53,702 nt of DNA from Deltaproteobacteria bacterium. Its GTDB lineage: Bacteria; Desulfobacterota; GWC2-55-46. The position numbers were made by a program, and so were the translations under genes. The stretch's first letter is position 1, and every line of letters begins with the position of its first letter. The stretch spans positions 1 to 53,702 of the forward strand of contig JACRCC010000036.1 in the NCBI GenBank assembly GCA_016234405.1, in the 5' to 3' direction. Below the pieces are notes generated by a model. That model was not told where the DNA came from. It searched no databases and worked only from the letters and a program-made list of their open reading frames with translations. Positions 48,968-53,702 of the stretch are shown one piece after another.

Positions 48968-49911
48968 CTTGCGCCTCCGCTGTATGGGCGGTATGAAGAC
49001 CGTGCTATCATGAGTTTGGCCGCGGCAAGCACGACAAACGTTATGACAAAGAGTATCAACCCAAGCTCCACGAGGGACGACAGATAGATGTCCTCCACGG
49101 CCTCGGTGAATTCGTTCGCAAGGGCCGCGGATATTGACGTGCCGGGATTTAAAAGCTCAAGGCTAATCCTTTGGGAATTGCCGATGATGAACGTAACGGC
49201 CATAGTCTCTCCGAGCGCCCTTCCGAGGCCGAGTATCACCGCGCCCATGATGCCTGATTTTGCGAAGGGAATGACCACCTTCCATATAACCTCCCATTTC
49301 GTCGCGCCGACCGCGTACCCGGATTCCTTCAATATCGGCGGGACCATCAGAAATACGTCGCGCGCGACGGATGAGATGAAGGGGATTATCATTATGGCGA
49401 GTATGAAACCCGCGGGCAGCATCCCGACGCCCAACGGAGCGCCCCTGAAAAGAGGGATGAACCCAAGGCGCTCTATCATGAACGGTTCTACGTTTTCCGC
49501 TATAAAGGGGGCAAAGACGAAAAGCCCCCACATGCCGTAGATGATGGACGGTATCGAGGCCAAAAGTTCTATGGCCGCGCCTATCGGGCCTTTTATCCCT
49601 TTGGGCGCGGTCTCGGTGAGGAATATCGCGTTGCCGAGGCTTATGGGCACCGCGATTATTATCGCTATGACGGAAGAGACTACCGTGCCCCACACGGCGG
49701 GCAGGGCCCCGAAGACCCCCTGCACCGGGTCCCACGTCGAGCTTACGAGAAAACCCAATCCGAACTTTCCAATGGAGAGCCACGACTCTTTTATGAGGAC
49801 GAAGATTATGGCGGACAAAAGCGCCATGACCGCGAAGGCGAAGAAAAAAGACACGCCCTTGAAGGCCGCGTCAGCGGCATGACCGCTTTTATGTCCGTCG
49901 GAGATCGGCAT
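48964..49911 (-). CDS. pstC: Phosphate ABC transporter permease PstC
   Basis: 315 residues with six predicted membrane segments. VIAIIIAVPISLGNAIFLTE (about 82-101), SIPSIIYGMWGLFVFAPFI (about 119-137), DVFLMVPPILKESGYAVGAT (about 187-206) and GRALGETMAVTFIIGNSQ (about 234-251) are conserved in PstC. It is 24 bases from pstS, and shares the operon. Confidence 0.95.
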   Translation of the reverse strand: MPISDGHKSGHAADAAFKGVSFFFAFAVMALLSAIIFVLIKESWLSIGKFGLGFLVSSTWDPVQGVFGALPAVWGTVVSSVIAIIIAVPISLGNAIFLTETAPKGIKGPIGAAIELLASIPSIIYGMWGLFVFAPFIAENVEPFMIERLGFIPLFRGAPLGVGMLPAGFILAIMIIPFISSVARDVFLMVPPILKESGYAVGATKWEVIWKVVIPFAKSGIMGAVILGLGRALGETMAVTFIIGNSQRISLELLNPGTSISAALANEFTEAVEDIYLSSLVELGLILFVITFVVLAAAKLMIARSSYRPYSGGAR

Positions 49912-49935
49912 ATTCCCTTTACTCCGGGCCGCTTC

Positions 49936-50979
49936 CTATCTCTTCCAAACGCCCTGTCCGCCGCACTTTACCTCTTTTGCCCACGCATCTTCCATTACCG
50001 TGTAAACGGGCTGCGGGATGGGCACATAGTCGAGCGACTTTGCCATGTCAACGCCGTCCCTGTACGCCCAGTCGAAGAATCCAAAAACTTCCTTTGTGTT
50101 TGCGCAACTCGCCGGGGCCTTTTGGACGATTATAAAGGTTGCCCCTGCTATGGGCCATGCGTTCTTGCCGCCTTGGTCCGTGAGCACCACGGCGAAGCCG
50201 GGCGTGCCCTTCCAATCGGCGTTTGCCGCGGCGGCCATGAAACCCTCCATCGAAGGCTCGACGAAGTTCTTCTCTTTATTTTCCATCCTCGCGTGAGCGA
50301 GTTTGTTCTGAATGGCGTATGCGTATTCCACGTACCCGATGGTGTTTTTTATCCTCTTGACGTACGTGGCCACACCCTCGTTGCCCTTGCCGCCGACTCC
50401 AGTGGGCCAGTCAACGGCCGTGCCGAAGCCTACTTTTTCATGCCAGCCCTTGCTCACCTTGTCGAGATAGTTGGTGAATATCCACGTGGTGCCGCTCCCG
50501 TCGGAACGGTGCACCACCGTGATGGAGTCGTCCGGCAATGTCACGCCGGGGTTGAGACTTGCAATCTTTACGTCGTTCCACTTTTTGATTTTACCGAGGT
50601 AGACGTCGGAGAGCGCCTCAGCCGACAGTTTCATCTGGCCTGATTTTACGCCGGCGATGTTTACGACCGGGACCACGCCTCCGACGGCCATTGGGAACTG
50701 AATTAGCCCGGAGTCATCGAGGTCTTTTGCGGTGAGCGGAGCGTCGCTTGCCCCGAAGTCAACGGTCTTGGCTTTTATCTGCTTTATGCCGCCGCCGCTC
50801 CCGATGGACTGGTAGTTCATCTTTGCGCCCGTCTTTTTGTTGTACTCGTAAGCCCATTTCGCGTAGAGCGGATAGGGGAACGTGGCGCCCGCGCCGTTTA
50901 TCAGCCCGGCGGCAAACGCTATGGAAGCCCCTCCGAAACAAACGGTCAGCACGATAAGTATGTTCAGGTATTTTTTCAT
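49936..50979 (-). CDS. pstS: Periplasmic phosphate-binding protein PstS
   Basis: 347 residues from ATG 50979 (GGAG nine bases upstream); an in-frame ATG seven codons earlier lies closer to the Pho boxes and is less likely. A signal peptide (KKYLNILIVLTVCFGGAS, cleavage after AFA) precedes the mature start AGLINGAGATFPYPLY. Phosphate ligands are in GAGATFPYP, SIGSGGGIKQI, DFGASDAPL (about 74-82) and HRSDGSGTTWIF (about 157-168). It captures phosphate for PstCAB. PhoB-type boxes precede it. Confidence 0.96.
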   Translation of the reverse strand: MKKYLNILIVLTVCFGGASIAFAAGLINGAGATFPYPLYAKWAYEYNKKTGAKMNYQSIGSGGGIKQIKAKTVDFGASDAPLTAKDLDDSGLIQFPMAVGGVVPVVNIAGVKSGQMKLSAEALSDVYLGKIKKWNDVKIASLNPGVTLPDDSITVVHRSDGSGTTWIFTNYLDKVSKGWHEKVGFGTAVDWPTGVGGKGNEGVATYVKRIKNTIGYVEYAYAIQNKLAHARMENKEKNFVEPSMEGFMAAAANADWKGTPGFAVVLTDQGGKNAWPIAGATFIIVQKAPASCANTKEVFGFFDWAYRDGVDMAKSLDYVPIPQPVYTVMEDAWAKEVKCGGQGVWKR

Positions 50980-51011
50980 GATTTTATTCTCCATTGTCAT
51001 TTTTTACCACA

Positions 51012-51055
51012 ACCCGGTTACAGGGCTATTACGCGGATGTTACAGTTGTGTTACA
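51012..51055 (-). promoter_or_regulatory. Pho boxes upstream of pstS
   Basis: On the minus strand three 11-base units run TGTAACATCCG, CGTAATAGCCC, TGTAACCGGGT, with an extra TGTAAC just upstream (51054-51049). The 11-bp periodic TGTAAC pattern is that of PhoB direct repeats and is shared with the oprP-like promoter at 52289-52321. Confidence 0.8.
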
Positions 51056-51068
51056 TCACGCAAACGCC

Positions 51069-52250
51069 CTAAAAATACATCTGCGCCTGCAACTGATAGA
51101 CGTTTTTCTTGTTTGCGTTAGTGAGTCTGCCGCCGGCAAACGTTTCATACTTGGTGTTGACCCAATTCAGGCCCGCCTTTAGGCTGTGCCCCTTGCCGTA
51201 CCAGTTGACGCCAAGTGTCGTGTCCTTCTCGGCCATATCGCGTTGTTTGGAGTCCTGATTATATATCTCGTAACGCGCCGCAGGCTCTATGTTAATGCCC
51301 TCTATAAAGTATCCGGCCTGTGCGTACCAGCCCTTGGGGTGCGAGTTCGCAACCGCCCGGTCGGATGTCTCCACCTTCCATTCGTTGAACTCAAACTGCG
51401 CCGTCAACCCATTGTAGTGGCCTGAGAGGTCAAGGCCCTTCAATATCCTGCTCTCGCGGTTGTCCGCGGTCGTCGAGTATTCAATGGAGCTTTGGTTCGC
51501 GTAGTTTAAGCCGAGCGTAAGGTGCCGCCCGCTGCCGAGGTGTGCGTCGCTCTTTTTCCCCTCGACAAAATTAGGCGGCGAAAACTCCACCCTTGCCACA
51601 TAGAGCGGTTTTGATTTGTAGACCGCGCGGGCAGGCGTTGTTTGTACGGCCTCGCCGTTTGCCCAACCGTCGGCCACAGCCGCCTCATACGCGATAACCC
51701 CGTCGAGGATCTTCCCCTTTACCGCGAACTTGGGCTGGTAGTAGGGGTCGGTCTTGCCGAAAAGCTTCTTGGCCGCCTCCGTGGAGGCCGGGTTTTCCAC
51801 AAGAAGACGTTTGGATGAGGATGTAAGCGAGACCCTCGAATACGGGAGCTTCTCCTTGCCGAAGATAACGGAAACAGGCTCTATTGGCTCCCACTCGACA
51901 TACGCGGTGTGGACGATGACCGCGTTGGAGTTGCCTGTCTTGTCCCATTTGTCGCCGGCCAGCGCGAGATGGTATTTGAACGTCTTCACGAGATGCCCGC
52001 CGGCCTCAAGCCTTACCCTCCTGAAGTAAAAATCCTTGTCGGTCGCGTATGACTTTCCGTCCTTAGCTATGATTATATCGCCGAAATCCATCCTCGGCTG
52101 CAACCGAATCCTCACGTTTAGGTCCGACTCGTTCGCGCTGACGGTTATACCCTTTGTCTCCTCACCGTAGTAAAACCCGGCCGCCTGAGCCTGTGAGACC
52201 GCAAACACGCTAAAGAAAAACAACCCTGTTGCCGTTAACCTTTTCATCAT
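51069..52250 (-). CDS. Phosphate-selective porin (OprP/OprO family)
   Basis: 393 residues with a signal peptide ending AQA (about residue 23) and a terminal Phe (QLQAQMYF), the outer-membrane insertion signal. The family is shown by LNVRIRLQPRMDFGDII (about 44-60), FYFRRVRLEAGGHLVKTFKY (about 73-92) and FGKEKLPYSRVSLTSSSKR (about 129-147), and by the alternating beta-strand pattern. It would admit phosphate through the outer membrane for PstS. Its own Pho boxes lie upstream. It sits just upstream of pstS, in the same direction. Confidence 0.9.
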   Translation of the reverse strand: MMKRLTATGLFFFSVFAVSQAQAAGFYYGEETKGITVSANESDLNVRIRLQPRMDFGDIIIAKDGKSYATDKDFYFRRVRLEAGGHLVKTFKYHLALAGDKWDKTGNSNAVIVHTAYVEWEPIEPVSVIFGKEKLPYSRVSLTSSSKRLLVENPASTEAAKKLFGKTDPYYQPKFAVKGKILDGVIAYEAAVADGWANGEAVQTTPARAVYKSKPLYVARVEFSPPNFVEGKKSDAHLGSGRHLTLGLNYANQSSIEYSTTADNRESRILKGLDLSGHYNGLTAQFEFNEWKVETSDRAVANSHPKGWYAQAGYFIEGINIEPAARYEIYNQDSKQRDMAEKDTTLGVNWYGKGHSLKAGLNWVNTKYETFAGGRLTNANKKNVYQLQAQMYF

Positions 52251-52288
52251 CCCTTTCTCCTTATCTTTTTTTCTTTCAGTATAGCCTA

Positions 52289-52321
52289 TGATTGTTACAG
52301 GATTATTGCGGACAGGTTACC
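52289..52321 (-). promoter_or_regulatory. Pho boxes upstream of the porin gene
   Basis: On the minus strand the three 11-base units are GGTAACCTGTC, CGCAATAATCC and TGTAACAATCA, aligning with the pstS units in the same order. It lies 39 bases before the porin start and 87 before the divergent hemL start. Confidence 0.75.
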
Positions 52322-52407
52322 AATTCAAGATATGATTTGACACGCCAAGGCGTGTTCGGCTAAGATATTTTCTCGTAAAACAAGACCTGCAAGGGGTAAA
52401 ACTTCCG

Positions 52408-53691
52408 ATGGGCACAAAAAAATCAGCGTCTCTACTTAAGAGGGCCTCGGCCCTAATACCCGGCGGTGTGAACTCCCCGGTCAGGGCGTTCAAGGCCGTC
52501 GGAGGCGGGCCGCTTTTCATATCCCGCGCAAAGGGGAGTAAAATCTTCGACGCGGACAACAACCCCTACATAGACTACATCGGCTCGTGGGGGCCCATGA
52601 TACTCGGCCACGCCCACCCCAAGGTCTTATCCGCCCTTAAAAAGGCGATTGACAAGGGCACAAGCTTCGGCGCGCCCACCGAACTTGAATTGACGCTCGC
52701 CGAGGAAACCATCAAGGCCTTCCCCTCGATGGACATGGTGAGGTTCGTCAGTTCAGGCACAGAGGCCGCCATGAGCGCGATACGGCTTGCGCGGGCATTT
52801 ACAAAACGCGACGACATCATCAAGTTCGAAGGCTGCTATCACGGACACGCGGACAGCCTCCTTGTAAAGGCCGGAAGCGGCGCCGCGACCTTCGGCGTGC
52901 CGGACAGTCCGGGCGTCCCGGCCGACTTCGCCAAGCATACCTTCAACGCGGTCTACAACGACCTCGATTCCGTAAGGGCGCTGTTCGAGCAAAACCCGGC
53001 GTCAGTCGCGTGCGTTATAGTCGAGGGCGCTCCGGGCAACATGGGCGTGGTAACGCCGAGGGAGGGTTTTCTGCCCGGTCTCGCCGAGTTGTGCAAACAA
53101 TTCGGCGGCCTCCTTATAATGGACGAGGTCATGAGCGGTTTTAGGCTCTGCTACGGCGGCGCTCAGAAGGTCTATAACGTTGTCCCTGATATAACTTGCC
53201 TCGGGAAAATTATCGGCGGGGGACTCCCCGTCGGCGCATTCGGCGGCAAACGCCAAATAATGGAGATGCTGTCTCCGTCAGGCCCGGTGTATCAGGCCGG
53301 GACCCTGTCCGGAAACCCGGTTGCAATGACGGCAGGGATAGAGACGTTGAAGGAGCTGAGGAAGAAAGGCGCATACGAAAAACTCCTTCAAACGACCGAG
53401 ACGTTGTGCCACGGGATAGAGGAGATAGCCGAGAGGCGTTCCATCCCGTGCCACGTGGCAAGGGCCGGTTCGATGCTCACGGTGTTTTTCACGGAAAGGC
53501 ACGTCGAGAATTACACGGACGCAAAGACGTCAAATCTGAAAAGGTTTTCGCAATATTTTACCCGAATGCTTAAAAACAGGATTTATCTGCCGCCGTCGCA
53601 GTTCGAGGCGCTCTTCGTGAGCATGGCGCACACCAAAAAGGATGTCTCCGACACCCTTGCCGCGGTGGACAGGAGTTTTAAGGGGCTGTAG
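52408..53691 (+). CDS. hemL: Glutamate-1-semialdehyde 2,1-aminomutase
   Basis: 427 residues, complete. IPGGVNSPVRAFKAVGGGP (about 18-36) is the family N-terminal motif, VSSGTEAAMSAIRLAR (about 114-129) binds PLP, GGLLIMDEVMSGFR (about 235-248) holds the PLP-binding Asp, and TCLGKIIGGGLPVGAFGG (about 265-282) the Schiff-base Lys. It makes 5-aminolevulinate from glutamate-1-semialdehyde in the C5 haem pathway. The usual EPVAGNMG stretch reads EGAPGNMG here, an odd but in-frame variant. hemL is divergent from the porin gene. Confidence 0.95.
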   Translation: MGTKKSASLLKRASALIPGGVNSPVRAFKAVGGGPLFISRAKGSKIFDADNNPYIDYIGSWGPMILGHAHPKVLSALKKAIDKGTSFGAPTELELTLAEETIKAFPSMDMVRFVSSGTEAAMSAIRLARAFTKRDDIIKFEGCYHGHADSLLVKAGSGAATFGVPDSPGVPADFAKHTFNAVYNDLDSVRALFEQNPASVACVIVEGAPGNMGVVTPREGFLPGLAELCKQFGGLLIMDEVMSGFRLCYGGAQKVYNVVPDITCLGKIIGGGLPVGAFGGKRQIMEMLSPSGPVYQAGTLSGNPVAMTAGIETLKELRKKGAYEKLLQTTETLCHGIEEIAERRSIPCHVARAGSMLTVFFTERHVENYTDAKTSNLKRFSQYFTRMLKNRIYLPPSQFEALFVSMAHTKKDVSDTLAAVDRSFKGL

Positions 53692-53702
53692 GGCTAACCC
53701 CC

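Noticed and set aside
49879-50643. 254-residue plus-strand ORF
   Set aside because: Antisense to pstS; no domain.

Overview
The window reads as a piece of chromosome from a Gram-negative, probably anaerobic or microaerophilic bacterium of moderately high GC. It has an outer-membrane porin, a lipoprotein, the C5 haem route, an early-cobalt (anaerobic) cobalamin enzyme and many Fe-S redox proteins. The gene set (2-oxoacid:ferredoxin oxidoreductase, succinyl-CoA ligase, two fumarate reductase/succinate dehydrogenase systems, two-subunit fumarase, malate dehydrogenase, heterodisulfide-reductase-type complex) points to a reductive or reversible TCA cycle with flavin-based electron bifurcation. Lineages such as Nitrospirota or the former Deltaproteobacteria fit. 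The taxonomic call is inference, because the sequence alone does not fix it.

Layout. 1-1822: cobalamin genes (cbiM fragment and a CbiX-CbiC fusion) behind a cobalamin riboswitch. 1920-6037: diadenylate-cyclase-domain protein, trmJ, a sigma-70 factor and a perR-peroxiredoxin operon. 6266-6809: a small CopD-like membrane protein and a strong terminator. 7072-13018: an E-type succinate dehydrogenase/fumarate reductase, sdhA-sdhB-sdhE (transcribed leftward), with accessory genes wedged at both junctions. 13170-18242: korABCD and sucCD, closed by an intrinsic terminator. 18499-19144: a PIN-protein module on the other strand. 19256-34137: one long leftward gene train, mdh, fumarase alpha and beta, hdrC, a 34-residue membrane peptide, hdrB, hdrA, flxD, flxC, flxB, flxA, and TfrB-like and TfrA-like soluble fumarate reductase. 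A REP-associated transposase and two toxin-antitoxin-like modules sit inside it. 34258-34292: promoter with an overlapping palindromic operator for that train. 34411-35693: two tRNA genes bracketing one dead and one live toxin-antitoxin pair. 35794-38912: mostly small genes of limited known function. 38961-45017: an AddB/AddA-like helicase-nuclease pair. 45173-45527: tmRNA. 45854-52321: thiD and a PhoB-type phosphate regulon (pstSCAB-phoU and a phosphate-selective porin with matching Pho boxes). 52408-53691: hemL.

How the genes could work together. FlxABCD would take electrons from NAD(P)H and HdrABC would bifurcate them, giving reduced ferredoxin for KorABCD. The thiol or high-potential branch could feed the soluble TfrAB-like fumarate reductase encoded in the same train. 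The membrane-associated SdhABE would exchange electrons between succinate/fumarate and quinone. Mdh, fumarase, SucCD and Kor complete the oxaloacetate to 2-oxoglutarate arc. This coupling is a hypothesis from gene order.

The second theme is accessory DNA. Nearly every junction in the central-carbon gene trains carries a nucleotidyltransferase, HEPN, YgiT, HicB-like, DUF559, ORF6N or RAYT gene, or a palindromic repeat, often right at the neighbour's stop codon. One insertion is bracketed by a 29-bp direct repeat of the sdhA 3' end.
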